A DNA stretch of 64,000 nucleotides from assembly GCA_000310025.1 (NCBI GenBank), contig FN648564.1, positions 611,083-675,082 of the forward strand. The letters are read 5' to 3'. The first letter of the stretch is position 1; each line of letters opens with the position of its first letter. The position numbers and the translations under genes are program-made. Below the pieces are notes generated by a model. That model was given only the letters and a program-made list of their open reading frames with translations, ran no database searches and was not told the origin of the DNA. Positions 23,001-32,999 of this stretch are shown in pieces. The stretch is from Ectocarpus siliculosus (Eukaryota > Sar > Phaeophyceae > Ectocarpales > Ectocarpaceae).

Positions 23001-25331
23001 GACCTCGCATCCCTACAAAGCCGGGACGGAGCACGCCGGGTTTTCACCGGGCCAAGCTCTCACATCACCAAGCGCGAAGCGTCGTGAGGTATTCGGCGCG
23101 TCGCATGAAGGGTGAGCTGCATCCTGCTAAGGGTGTTCGGCATCATGTGCTTACTTCCTTGCGTACGGATGACAGCTGCGTATGACTTAATTTATTATCT
23201 GGTGCTTTCACTTCCAGAGACACTTGTAAGCACTGCTGTGTAACTGCCTCGAGGATGCTTGACCATTTTAACACAACGTGGTGCGATCATCCCTCTTGCG
23301 CGGAGTGAGGCTTCTCAACCCCGCAAAACATGATCTACTAGACCACCATTATGCTTACCGCAAAAAAAAAAAAGAGGTAAAAAAAAACCGGTAACCTGGT
23401 TGCCGAGTTCACGAAGTGAATTGGCTTGTTTTACAACGTCGTTGCCAAGTGACGAAAACCCAACCCCGATGACAAACACCGGGGGGGGGGGTGCTGCGGA
23501 AGGGGGCGGATTTAAGCAAATCGCGCGACCTTCTCGTGCGTAACAAGCGACGTCCAATATTTAGGGCATCGGGGCGCAATAGAAAAAGGGGAAGGAGGTG
23601 TTGTCGTTTCTTTATCCCCCTTAAGACTCTTCCTCGAAGTCCTTTGACCAAAGTGTTCAAACTAAGCCTCAACACCAGACAGTGTGGATAGGGAAAGCCA
23701 AGAAAATCGAGCATCTCGCCGGCCGTTCCACCCACACGACGAACATATTGAATACCCTAGGGCCGGTGTGGGCGCCATGTGCCTTGCACCCTGAGACGAC
23801 CCAATACAACGAACAGCTCTACCCCCTTGCTCCCTGCCCCGATACTTTGTCTATTGGTTCATGATATGTGTCCCACGCGCGCTATTCGATGCCGTACGGC
23901 CGAGAGACAAACTGTCCTCATCGACAAAAAACACAAGAAAAACACAAAAATGCATAGGTTTTATCCACCTCGAGAGTTTCCAGGTGCATCGTGGGTATGC
24001 CGAACTTCAACGACCCGGTCTCCCGCACGTAGAACGTGACGCCCTTGAACCAAAGAGTGGGAATCTTGGAAATGAAGTACGCGTTCTTGCTCACCTCAAT
24101 CGTCTGCGTTGGGTTGTGAGTAGCGAGCAATAGGAGGCAAGCAAGATGGGGCACAGTGGCAAAAGCGACATGGGATCGAGGGAGTGGCGAATGGTTGTGT
24201 AGATCTCGTACGTTGTCGTTGTGGTGGTTGTTGTCGTTGCTGTTGTTGTTGTTGTTGTTGTTGATTCGTTGTTGGTGGAGAAGGCGTTGGTGACATGGTC
24301 TTGGTATTCAAGTACGGTTGACTTGCCGAACGTGTGTAAGCATTCCAAAACCACATGGGTTTAGTTTGGCGGTTTTGTCCAATCCTGACATGGGAGCGAT
24401 CGAAAAGGATATCCACAATTCAACAATCCTCGAATTCATTTGCGAAGGGCATGACTAAGAGTACCTCGGCCGAACAAATCTGTCGCTACCAAAACTCCCA
24501 AGATAGAGAAGAAAATATCAACTTGTCTATCAACGCACGCGTTCAACACAGGGGCAGTGGAAAAGTGCCACTACCAAACAAGAGCCATGGAAAGAGTGTG
24601 TGTGGGAGAGAGAGGGGGGGAGATTTGACATCGCAGCACGAGTTGGTACGCGAACAAACCAATTCGAACAGTAAAGGGTTCAAACTTGAATAGGGGGAGG
24701 GGGGGAGGAAGGGAGGGAAGGAGAGAGGAGAGCGCGAGAGAGATGATAACGAGGCACAAGCTTTTTTTTTTCAAAACAAATCAAACTGTCAAGGAGTACC
24801 GTACTCACTCGCGCCTCCTGGCAAATGACGTGGTCCGTGACTACAACGATGCCGTACACCGGGGTCCAGCCGGCTGTCAGGTCGTCACACGAGTTCAGGT
24901 TCGACGCCACGATGTTGTCAATGTCGTCGATCCGAGGCAGGCCCTGGTTTGTGCCGGCATCGGTGTTGTCCCCTGTGACAGAGGAGGAGGGCTTGTCGGG
25001 TGGGTTGGGGAAGCTGTTTAGGGTGTTGATATTGTTGTTGTTGAGGGGCTGCTGCTGCTGCTGCCGCTGCGGCGGCGGCGGCTGCTTTCCCTTGAGGTTG
25101 GGGTTGGGGTTGGCGCCACCGTCTTGCGCCATGGTAGACGAGGAAGATGCCGGGGGTGCACTACGTGGGTTGTCTTCTTGGTGCTGCTGGTGTTGCTCAG
25201 ACGATAGGTTGGAGTTAGTGTCGTCGTCGGGATTGATGCCACTGTCGGGCTCGGTGTGGGAGTTGGCGTCGTTCTTGGCCCAATGCATGGGATAAAGTCG
25301 CTCGGCGGAAGGGCGGGATTCTTGCCGCTGC

Positions 25332-25384
<53 letters not shown>

Positions 25385-25819
25385 AGGGTCGCTTGTAGGG
25401 TGTCGCTGAGAGGCATCGGCCGCCTCGACGGCAAGCGCTGGGGTCAGGCGTGCACTCTCGGTTGCGGTGGAAGTAGCGGTGGTTTTCGGGGTACCGTTGG
25501 AGGAACCACCGGTGTCGGCATTGCCAGCGGTGCTGTGCTCGTCCCCTGGGGTAGGGGAGGGGCGGATGGCGGGGCGGGTGGGGGGGTTGTTGTTGTCGAC
25601 GTTCTCGAGGAGCTGAGGGATGGATGCTCTCTGCTGGTCCTCCGGCTGCTGGTCCTCGAACGCATGCACGAATCTCATACCCGAGGCCGTAAAGCTTATC
25701 TCGCCATCGACGTCTAACGCTCCCCCCGCCTTAACGAGTACCCGGGAGTGCTTGTCCTCCTTCGTGACGATACGGGGAGAAATGACATGGAGAGATATGA
25801 AGAACGAGCAAGAGAACAT

Positions 25820-25884
<65 letters not shown>

Positions 25885-28800
25885 GAAGAAGAAATAGGGA
25901 GCGTAGAACAAGGGGTTGGCAATGGCCACGCAGTTTCTCGGATAAATCAAGTGCAACACCAGCTGTCGAAACGAGCTTGCCGACCGCATCTGCGTTGAAG
26001 CCACGACGTTTCCGTGCACCGGATCCCACCGCGTAACAAGCTTGTTGCGGCTCGAAGAGACGTCATTGAGATGGGGGCAGTGCTTGCCGATATATTGCTG
26101 CTGCGACTGCTGTTGACACCTCCAAAAGCATCCCTTCTCCGAAGCGACGTCAGTGACGATGGGGGCAATGCAAGACGTACGTGAAGCGTTGGAGCTGTTT
26201 CTCTCGCAAAAGGTTTGTAGAGAGATCAGCATAAACTACGGCATTCTGGAAGGCGGCCATTCTTGAACTCTACTCGCTGACACCGACGTATTTGCATTCG
26301 TCAACGGGCTGGCACGGTCGATGCTAAATCACACATACACACAACAACCACAACAACAATCGCAAACAGCAACAACAACACCGACCAGACAACAACGTTG
26401 TTCCTCACCGCCATTCCATCGTCGGGCAACGGACCAACTCTGTCGGCGTACAGCCCCAGGTGCCCTTGCGGTTCGACCGAAAAGAATTCCGCGGTGTCCC
26501 CCTGCCCGAGGAGCAATGGAAGCCGACATCAAACGCATCACCAAAAAACAGCAACAGGGACAGCAACAGCAGCAACGAAAACTAGGCGTCGTTGAATGGA
26601 ATGCTGACGTCATTCGCCTACATCAGGCAGATTAACACCACCACGAGCATCAAACAACCCTGAAACACGGCGATGACGACCGCGTGGCAACCTCACCCAG
26701 CCCGGCATGTTTTGGCCAAAAAAACGATGTCCAACGAATGGTTTTCCGAGGAAGCAAGCGTGTTCTGGGCATTATAGGACCGAACACGACAGGTACTTCA
26801 ACACTACAGACTGCGAAGCCCCCATCCGACGTTGTTCGGTGTAGCAACTATCGCAGGAACCACATATAAGAACACACGGAAAAAACAGTTCATCCTCACC
26901 TCAAGGGCTTCGATGGTAGTGGTGGCCACGATGACCCACAACCCCGCGCCCTGTCGCACGTCGAAGGTGACGCCCTTCAGGTGCAGGTCGCCGGGGAGGT
27001 CGGAGATAATGACCGTCTCCGTCCTGACCTCGATGACCTTGGGATTCGGTCCGGATGTTGGATGTTTTGAGTGTGGGATGTGGAGTCGACGGATAGACAA
27101 GTGAGGGGTTGTGGTCGTGCTACGTTGATTTTCGATCAACTTAAACCTCAACCTTAACCTCTGGTGTATCATAGCATGACTCCTTCACACGAGCATACAA
27201 CAGCGTGACCTCTAGGCACAAGCGAGCCAACGCTTTCCTCCTCTTTCGGTAGTCTACAACTTCACACGACCACAAACCCACGTCTCGCACCCGCTTCACG
27301 TCGCACACGATGTCGCCGGTGATAAACACTCTGCCGTCCAGGGGGGTCCGATCGAGCGGGAGCTCGTCGCAAGAGCCCAGGCCCCTCATCGGCAGCTTGT
27401 CCAATTCATCTTCGCCAGGGAATCCTGGAGTCCTGGAAATCACATCCGTGTACGTTTGTCGGACGGGGGTGATGTCGGTAACACCAGCGTTGGCATCACC
27501 GTGGACAACGTTGTGGTTGTTATCCATGGCAGAAGACAGGGGCCCCGTGGGAGATTGCGAAGTGCCTCTGTTGTTGTTTGTGTTGTTGTTGTCGTGGTTG
27601 TTGTTGTTGTTGTTGTCGCTACCGTTGTCGTAGGTGTTGGTGTCGGTGGGGGCAACATCGACGATGACGGAGGTCTCGCTGAAGCGTAGCGTCGAAACGC
27701 CGTAGGTGATGATATCGCCATCGGGAGAACCGCGGATCGTATCGTGTGGGTCGTCCTAGGGTTGTGGAGTAAACATTGTAACATGGCCAACAGCACGCGG
27801 GCACACGACGGCAGAAGGGTGGGAAGGGGAGGGCCGGGGGAGGAAGGTGAGCCTTTGGGGAGATTGCAACCAGAGAACAAGGTTCAGTGTGTGTGTGTGA
27901 GGGATAGGTTGCGGAACGCGTGATGGAGGGAGCTGAACTGAACATGTCTATTCTACGCGTGAAGGGCGAAGGCCAGGGTACCAAGGTGTATGCATGTGTG
28001 AAGCTGCTTGGGTTGGTGTTGGAGCGGTGGGAATGTTAACCCTTGAGTCGCAACGGAGTTGATGCTTGAGCGTTGTCAGGTCCAAACAGGTGCAAGGCAC
28101 GGCAGCTCCTGGCAAATCAGGTGCGTTCCTGGTTGAAAAGAACTAAACAAGCAGCAATGCTGGCACACGTTAGGTCGGTCTCATAATATCGTGGAGGCAG
28201 GTGTTCAGATAGAGACTACGGCTGTCCTGACCACGAGACATGTGGCAACGGGGCCGCTAACAAAGCAACACCGACAACAACAACGACAACGACGACAACA
28301 AAAATAACAACAACAAGGACAGCCAACAAGAGCTCACCGTCCTCGTGTTGACCAGATCGTCGAAGCGGTGCTGGTCGCCGCGTAGGTGTAATTCGCCGTC
28401 CACGTTGAAGATCTCGGCTGTATCGCCCTAACAAAATTAACCCAGTGATAGTCACAGCAGAGGTTGTACAAGGAGAAAGCAGGGGCGTTGGGAAAAATAC
28501 ATACGACAGGGGAATAGAAGGGGAGGGAGGAAAGCGGGGCAAGCAAAAAAGGACATTTGCGAAACGGATGGACTTCGCGATTGCGGGGACCATCATATCT
28601 ATCGCCGGTCCAAAAGGAAAACAACACAATGTCCTTGGGATAATTTGACAAGTTGTCGAGACGTTTGCACATGGCAAGAACAAGTCCTGGGGGCGAGGTA
28701 ATCGTCTCATCTCGACATCGACAAACTTAGGAAGACAAAGGGGAGAGGCCCTCGCGAGCACAGAAAAAAAAAAACAGGAACGGGTGTCAGGGGCGACATC

Positions 28801-31800
28801 TGACCTCTAATAGATGCCACACCCAGACAAGAAGCATACAAAGACATCCCAGACAAAAAAACAACGCTCAACGGTTACCTGTTCCCTCTCAAAAGTGAGA
28901 GCCGGGGCCCGGAACTTCATCTTTTCGCCCTTCCGGACGTTGAAGCGGAGGTTCTTGGTGTAAAGGGTGTTGGCCGCGACGAACAGGACATTGCCGCCTC
29001 CCTCTGTGATCTCGATCACCTGCTCCAGCAATGATCCATGGTTGGTGATGGTGATAGAGGTCACCGTATATAGCCTACAAGTATTTTCTTGGTATGGATA
29101 CAAGCTGATCGGCTGTGCGCTGTGTTCGCGCATTCACCTTTATCAGGACCGGTTGGTCGAAAATCACGTCGGCGGCTTGGCTGCCTATCGGCCTTTTCTA
29201 CAGAATGGGCTACCTTGTGGTTCTACACTTTCGGCAACAGTAGTATAGTATACAGAGTCGGGCGAGATGCGACACTCGATTGCATGTCCAAGTTCCTTAG
29301 CTTTCAAGCACCAAACCCCCAATCACTTTCAGTAAAGCACACGAACACAATGTCGCCTGTCGATTGTAAGCATCAATATGTTCCTTTGGGCCGACTGCCC
29401 GATTCAGAGACAAAAGGCTACAGCCAAAGTGTTTTGATGTTGCCACAACCGAACAGACCTCATGCAGTGACATGCACGGCCTGCTACAACACAACAGAGC
29501 CTAGCATGCCCGAACCAGGCACACTCGCGCACCTTGGGCTCGGGGCACACAATGTCTGCCGTAACGGACACGATCCCTTCAAAAGGGGTCCGCTCGTTCG
29601 GGAGGTCGTCGCAAGACTTCAGGTGCGTGACCAAGTCCAGGCCCCTCGTTTCCAACTCCCGCTGCAGGTGCTCCTCAGCCAGGCCTGCAGAGTGCCCCTG
29701 AGAGCCACCGGCCGCCTCGCTGTTGCTGTTGCTGTTACTGTTGCTGTTGTCGTTCTTGTCGGTACTGGGCTCTACGATTACGAACACCGCGGAGTCGGTG
29801 TAGTACATGGCCTCATCACGGTGAGTCAGTACGGTGCCACCGGGGTCACCGCGGACCATCCGGTGCAGGTCCTCCTGTTTGTTGAGAGAGGTTCGTTCGT
29901 GTATCGCAACGACCAGCGGAAACCGTTTGACGCAAACAGGGGAAGAGCAAGGGGGTGCGGCGGCATGAAAGAAAATCAGAAAAAAAGCAAACGTCAGGTA
30001 AACAGCGGCAAGATGGGAACCGAGGAAAACTTTCGTAAGAGGATGTTTCGTGGGAACAGCGGTAGAGCGAACGTCACATTTTGCGGGGGAATCACAAAAC
30101 ATGTGTTGCGTTTTCGCTCAGTCTCAAGTATTTTCTCGACTTGAATGCCTACTGCGGAACCACACGGACGGACATCCCGCAGGCCACGATGACGCCAGTA
30201 TATACCAAGAACAACACCTAAATCATCACTATAATACCACCGCCACCACCACCACCACCAAATATCGCTGCAATCACTATTACAAGTATAACAAGAACAG
30301 CCGAGACAAAAAGCCTACCGGTGTGGCGTCGTCAGGGGCTTCGTAGTCGGGGTCTCCGGCAAGGAACCCCAGAGTCCCGTCCACGTGGAAGATGCCGTCC
30401 TTGTTGTCCTTACATAGTGCAGCAGTAACGCACCAACACCAACACCAACACCCACACCCCACAAGAGCAAGGAAGTTACAATATAGAGAATGAACCCAAA
30501 CGGAGAGAGGGAGGCGAAGGAAATTGCGTTGGGCAACGAAGGCTGTTTTGCCGTGTTCTGAAGGGGTAGTGGGGAGCTGCAAGTCAGGCCAAACAACTCA
30601 GTGTGTAGGTGTTTTCGTGGAGAACAAAAAAAAAAAAAAATGTCGCGCCCCCTCTACAGCTAGTACTGCTGTGGTCGTATTGGAAGCCCCATGCTAATGA
30701 TCGGCTGGGCCTCGACAGAGTGCAAACAAAACTGAAACCATGTGGCTCATGGACAATTGGCTGCCGGCTGTACGTATGCCATACATACCTCATTGCTTTC
30801 GAAGACGAAAGCAGCCGCGCCGAAGTCGACCCTGGTTCCCTTGGGAACTTCGAAGATGACGCCCTTGATCCACATGATGGTCTCTGCAACGATGTAGACG
30901 TCGCCGTAGCCCTGGTCCACCTCGATGATCTGTTGTTGGCAACAACACAATCATTGTTCGCTTTTACACGTGAACGTGTCTACTGAGCTTGGTTGTCAGG
31001 GCTCTGCGTGAGACAGAGACAGATGGGAGAGAGAGAGAGAGGGAGTGGCCGTAGCGTCTGCTGGTTGTTGTGCAGTGGCGCAATGCGGCGAAGGCGGCGC
31101 AATCCAGACCACGGAGCCCAGTGGATCATTCACCACCTCCCTTCTCTTTTTCATTCCAATCTGCGAAACCACAGAAAGTTACCGTTGGTCCGAATCCACA
31201 ATCCGTCCGTACAGATGCCAATCTTCGTTGCGTCGCGCAAAGGCGAGGGCGAGCAAAGAACGGAGTGCGTGGAACCGCCCTTTTCCTGGAGAGGTGGCTT
31301 TGTTGTGGGGTGCGGCGCGCGCCGCGAGTGCGCTGAGCGCTACAGTTTGCCAAGAACCGAGTTTACGATCCAACACAACGGCATAATGATGTTACAGCAG
31401 CATCCAGAAGAGCCGCAGCACCTCTGATCTGCGGTATACAAATTATGCCAAAGTGTGCACCCCGAGCTTGTTGTCTCCCCTGCGGTGCTTACAGTACATC
31501 GCCTATGAGCAACAATTTTACGGGAGAAAACTACCCGAATGCCGAAAACCTGAAGAGAACAGGGGGACATGATGAACAAAAATGAAGCTGCCGTCATTTC
31601 ACCACTGATCTGATGGGTACATGTATGTACCAAGCGACTCTCTACAGCGTTATTTCCGATCCTTTCCGATCCCATGGTGTGGCAGCGCCATACAAAATCA
31701 TGTACGCCGAATTGCGCCTGTTTGTTTCTTGTACTGCTGTACTCTCATCAATACATAAGATGAGCAAAGAAGGTAGAGAGAGCGAAGGATGTGGCAATCG

Positions 31801-32343
31801 ATCAACGTTCCCATCACTGACGGCGAAATCATGCATGGTGGAAGCGTGGATCGCATCGCGGGCGGTTGGCTGTGAGCCTGCCAGAGATCTCCGCGCGTAC
31901 TTTCGGGGTTCATGAAGAGGCGGTTCGGTGCCAGGGGGTAAATATAAAGCCCGACACCTCGACAAGTCGCAACGAACTCAGAAGCACGGCTGGAGAAAGA
32001 GACATGCACACACGCAGAAGATGCAGGCAACGGAAAAAAATCATGGCACTTTTTTGCCGCTGCGACTCTCACACACCTTGGTCTCAGCGCACATGATGTT
32101 GCCCATAAGGGCAACGGAGCCGCGGACGAGTGTCCTGTCCATTGTGAGATCGTCGCAGCTGTAGATGTAGGTGGTGGTGTCCTCCGACGTTGGCTCCCCC
32201 CCGTCTTGGGTAGGGGTGTTAGCGGCGGCTGAGGTGATGAGCACCACAAGCACGACCAGCAGCCGAAGAAGGGTCTTCGCCACCGTGACGAGGCCTGGAG
32301 GGCGGCAGCCTCGCCGAGGCGAGGAGATGACAGTGGTCATCAT
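13674..32343 (-). CDS. Gene B: 22-exon secreted modular beta-solenoid-like protein, about 1861 residues
   Basis: This is the most complete copy. The joined exons total 5586 nt, open throughout. The order is X1-Y1-Z1, X2-Y2-Z2, X3-Y3-Z3, X4-Y4-Z4, X5-Y5-Z5, X6-Y6-Z6, X7, then three tail exons T1-T3. The product starts with a signal peptide and so is probably secreted or wall-associated. X1-X6 each carry two conserved Cys about 23-27 residues apart (SC-x-L and I-x-C). Y and Z have none, which suggests one disulfide per module. The X linkers are low complexity (Asn, Gln, Pro, Ala/Lys). The strand/turn periodicity resembles right-handed parallel beta-helix proteins, but no catalytic motif is recognised. 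All joins are phase 0 except T1/T2 (phase 1). The stop at 13674 follows a C-terminal FVWGW motif shared with gene C. Confidence 0.8.
14566..14771 (-). CDS. Gene B tail exon T2
   Basis: 206 nt, entering in phase 1 and leaving in phase 0. A Ser/Arg/Asp-rich stretch is followed by YFGDDIVLQVTKTGDV, shared with gene C as YWGDDVVLKVTDMGDV. Confidence 0.78.
15336..15822 (-). CDS. Gene B tail exon T1
   Basis: 487 nt, phase 0 in and phase 1 out. It starts VGEELRFPSTMTSLDEKHVM and ends in STAE plus one base at AAG|GTGCGT. The middle is Lys/Glu-rich and charged. Gene C has the same exon, minus one codon. Confidence 0.8.
16305..16649 (-). CDS. Gene B exon X7 (last X block, Gln/His-rich, no Cys pair)
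   Basis: 345 nt, 115 residues. The N-block is EDNNSLVHVQTGGEFFFDCH, followed by a Gln/Glu/His-rich helix-prone stretch and PSYIT at the end. The donor ACG|GTGAAT is chosen by alignment with gene C. Without splicing the frame would stop at 16251. Confidence 0.75.
17333..17425 (-). CDS. Gene B exon Z6
   Basis: 93 nt, GVSGAIFTVEPQGYVGLHAH to QDGSE, acceptor TTGCAG, donor GAG|GTGCAT. Confidence 0.8.
17792..17926 (-). CDS. Gene B exon Y6
   Basis: 135 nt, starting LLEITEELIILSQTPVLHLE, with the GVRFHVKENAKL core and a strong donor GAG|GTAAGT. Confidence 0.83.
18318..18794 (-). CDS. Gene B exon X6 (Ala-Asn-Ala-Lys linker)
   Basis: 477 nt, 159 residues. It starts EDTHSLVRAKEGAKTRFEAA. The linker contains Asp/Pro/Thr and then a run of Ala-Asn-Ala-Lys repeats, followed by SCDKLRSGRTRMEG ... 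TGDIVCREER. Confidence 0.82.
18468..18546 (-). repeat. Coding minisatellite for Ala-Asn-Ala-Lys
   Basis: Tandem 6- and 12-base units (GCTTTAGCGTTA type on the plus strand) inside exon X6 of gene B, encoding alternating Ala with Asn or Lys. Confidence 0.75.
19257..19349 (-). CDS. Gene B exon Z5
   Basis: 93 nt, GQSEGIFTVERQGFLAMNAD to PEDSTD, donor GAC|GTGAGA. Confidence 0.8.
20395..20529 (-). CDS. Gene B exon Y5
   Basis: 135 nt, starting TIVIDEQAYIVSMLPNLRFK, with the GISFHVRESA core and donor GAG|GTAACA. Confidence 0.82.
21094..21417 (-). CDS. Gene B exon X5
   Basis: 324 nt, starting VDAHSLVRAKEGAKLNFEAA, ending SCDQLEFDRNPFYG ... GDIMCQEPR, donor CGA|GTGAGT. The N-block closely matches X6. 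Confidence 0.82.
21707..21799 (-). CDS. Gene B exon Z4
   Basis: 93 nt, GQSGGIFTVEPQGALGLHAD to PEDSTD. It is nearly identical to Z5 at 19257-19349, including the flanking intron sequence. Confidence 0.8.
22440..23105. repeat. Poly-G-headed repeat, two copies, in gene B intron between Y4 and Z4
   Basis: Copies near 22470-22560 and 22910-23100 share a G tract followed by GTACTCA and TTGACCATTGACC, and the second continues through GGGACGGAGCACGCCGGGTT. The same sequence occurs twice at 35650-35865. This block explains why this intron is longer than its duplicate counterpart between Y5 and Z5. Confidence 0.6.
22899..22908. other. Assembly gap, 10 N
   Basis: Short N run beside long G and C homopolymers, probably a sequencing failure in the poly-G repeat. 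Confidence 0.99.
23969..24103 (-). CDS. Gene B exon Y4
   Basis: 135 nt, starting TIEVSKNAYFISKIPTLWFK, donor GAG|GTGGAT. It is most similar to Y5 of the same gene. Confidence 0.8.
24232..24262. repeat. GTT microsatellite
   Basis: Run of GTT/TTG units in the intron after exon Y4 of gene B. It is the same class of repeat found at the X3 deletion point in gene C. Confidence 0.7.
24809..25759 (-). CDS. Gene B exon X4 (largest exon, poly-Gln and Asn/Pro-rich linker)
   Basis: 951 nt, 317 residues. The N-block EDKHSRVLVKAGGALDVDGE ... FTASGMRFV is followed by one copy of an 18-residue repeat, a linker with about 18 consecutive Gln plus Asn and Pro tracts, and then SCDDLTAGWTPVYG ... DHVICQEAR. The linker length should vary between strains because it contains a CAG microsatellite. 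Confidence 0.82.
25326..25382 (-). repeat. CAG microsatellite coding for poly-Gln in gene B X4
   Basis: About 18 consecutive CTG (plus strand) units, read as CAG in the gene and encoding Gln. Confidence 0.9.
25819..25884. repeat. CAGA tetranucleotide microsatellite
   Basis: About 16 units in the intron between Z3 and X4 of gene B. Gene C keeps a short version (ACAGACAGACAGACA) at 53135-53150. Confidence 0.9.
26409..26501 (-). CDS. Gene B exon Z3
   Basis: 93 nt, GDTAEFFSVEPQGHLGLYAD to DDGMA, acceptor GGGCAG, donor GCG|GTGAGG. Confidence 0.85.
26900..27037 (-). CDS. Gene B exon Y3
   Basis: 138 nt, starting VIEVRTETVIISDLPGDL, with the HLKGVTFDVRQGAGL core and donor GAG|GTGAGG. It has no syntenic counterpart in gene C; Y5 of C is its closest relative. 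Confidence 0.85.
27291..27755 (-). CDS. Gene B exon X3
   Basis: 465 nt, 155 residues. The N-block is DDPHDTIRGSPDGDIITYG, followed by an Asn-rich linker made of AAC repeats and then SCDELPLDRTPLDG ... TGDIVCDVKR. This is the exon that is broken in gene C. Confidence 0.85.
27565..27625 (-). repeat. AAC repeats coding for poly-Asn in gene B X3
   Basis: Interrupted TTG/GTT runs on the plus strand, encoding Asn-rich sequence. The gene C deletion ends in the matching stretch. Confidence 0.75.
28338..28427 (-). CDS. Gene B exon Z2
   Basis: 90 nt, GDTAEIFNVDGELHLRGDQ to VNTRT, acceptor TTAG, donor ACG|GTGAGC. Confidence 0.85.
28879..29019 (-). CDS. Gene B exon Y2
   Basis: 141 nt, starting VIEITEGGGNVLFVAANTLY, with the NLRFNVRKGEKM core and donor CAG|GTAACC. 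Confidence 0.85.
29533..29874 (-). CDS. Gene B exon X2
   Basis: 342 nt, 114 residues. The N-block EDLHRMVRGDPGG ... YYTDSAVFVIVEP is followed by a Ser/Asn linker and then the Cys-pair block SCDDLPNERTPFEG ... ADIVCPEPK. Confidence 0.85.
30319..30408 (-). CDS. Gene B exon Z1
   Basis: 90 nt, DNKDGIFHVDGTLGFLAGDP to DDATP, donor CCG|GTAGGC. Confidence 0.85.
30789..30929 (-). CDS. Gene B exon Y1
   Basis: 141 nt, starting IIEVDQGYGDVYIVAETIMW. It runs from CAACAG to GAG|GTATGT, phase 0 at both ends. Confidence 0.85.
31040..31395. repeat. Intron-1 insertion in gene B, shared with gene C, absent in A
   Basis: About 350 bases matching 57750-58130 almost base for base. Gene A has only a short CAG-rich stretch at the same place (8320-8385). 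Small indels that are not multiples of three argue against a coding role. Confidence 0.6.
32077..32343 (-). CDS. Gene B exon X1 (signal peptide exon)
   Basis: 267 nt, 89 residues, starting MMTTVISSPRRG. The core LLRLLVVLVVLITSAAA is a signal peptide. The exon ends with the Cys-pair block (SCDDL ... ALMGNIMCAETK) at AAG|GTGTGT. Confidence 0.85.
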
Positions 32344-32506
32344 GGTGCGGTGTTGTCGGTGTTCTGGTTGCTTCTATCAATCTTCTTGCTTTCGGTGGAG
32401 AGCGAAAGAGAGGAGTGAGAGAGGCAAGGCAGTGTGTACGGGTGGAGCAACAGCATCGGAGGAACGTGCAAGGGGTGGGATCACAACGTGGAATCAATTT
32501 TCATTC

Positions 32507-32522
32507 TTGCATAAAATAATTT
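32507..32522 (-). promoter_or_regulatory. Conserved A/T-rich promoter element, gene B
   Basis: Same TTATTTTATGC string as in genes A and C, about 164 bases before the ATG. Confidence 0.4.
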
Positions 32523-32769
32523 GACCCTTAGGCAAATTCGCTGTGGTTCCCAGACCCAAAATCCCCGTTGTGCGCACCGGTCGTGCGCCTCCGACAGATG
32601 GGGCAGGTGCGGCAGATATGAGAAACGGGAAGCCCAGTATGGTTTGTCTCTTCCAGCAAAGCTGTGGTAATCTTCGAAGGATTCAACACGGACGGGCGCA
32701 GTAGGCCGCTCCGCATTCACCCGTTCACCCGCTAAGTTTAGCTTCGTATGGCCGGATAATCTATGATTT

Positions 32770-32797
32770 CTTACGTTGCTTCACGTTGCTTCACGTG
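32770..32797. repeat. About 2.5 CTTCACGTTG-like units ending in CACGTG, upstream of gene B
   Basis: Partial unit, one full unit and a terminal CTTCACGTG at the position equivalent to 9676-9714. Confidence 0.55.
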
Positions 32798-32999
32798 CAT
32801 GACTTACATAGTGTACGTCATGCGGACCCCATCTATCTTTCGTCTTACCGGCTTTTTTTTCCGTTCATATTTGTCTCGAATACATCAACGAACCTCCTAC
32901 CCGTTCAGGTTGATATATACTGCATGTGATGTGCTATGTGTAAAGAATCGACCGAGCTGTCGGAATGTTTGTCGTCGCAGATCCGAACGTCGTGTAATG

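Noticed and set aside
29089-30144. 351-codon plus-strand open frame
   Set aside because: It lies antisense to exon X2 of gene B and flanking introns. Its codons mirror the real exon and it has no recognisable motif.
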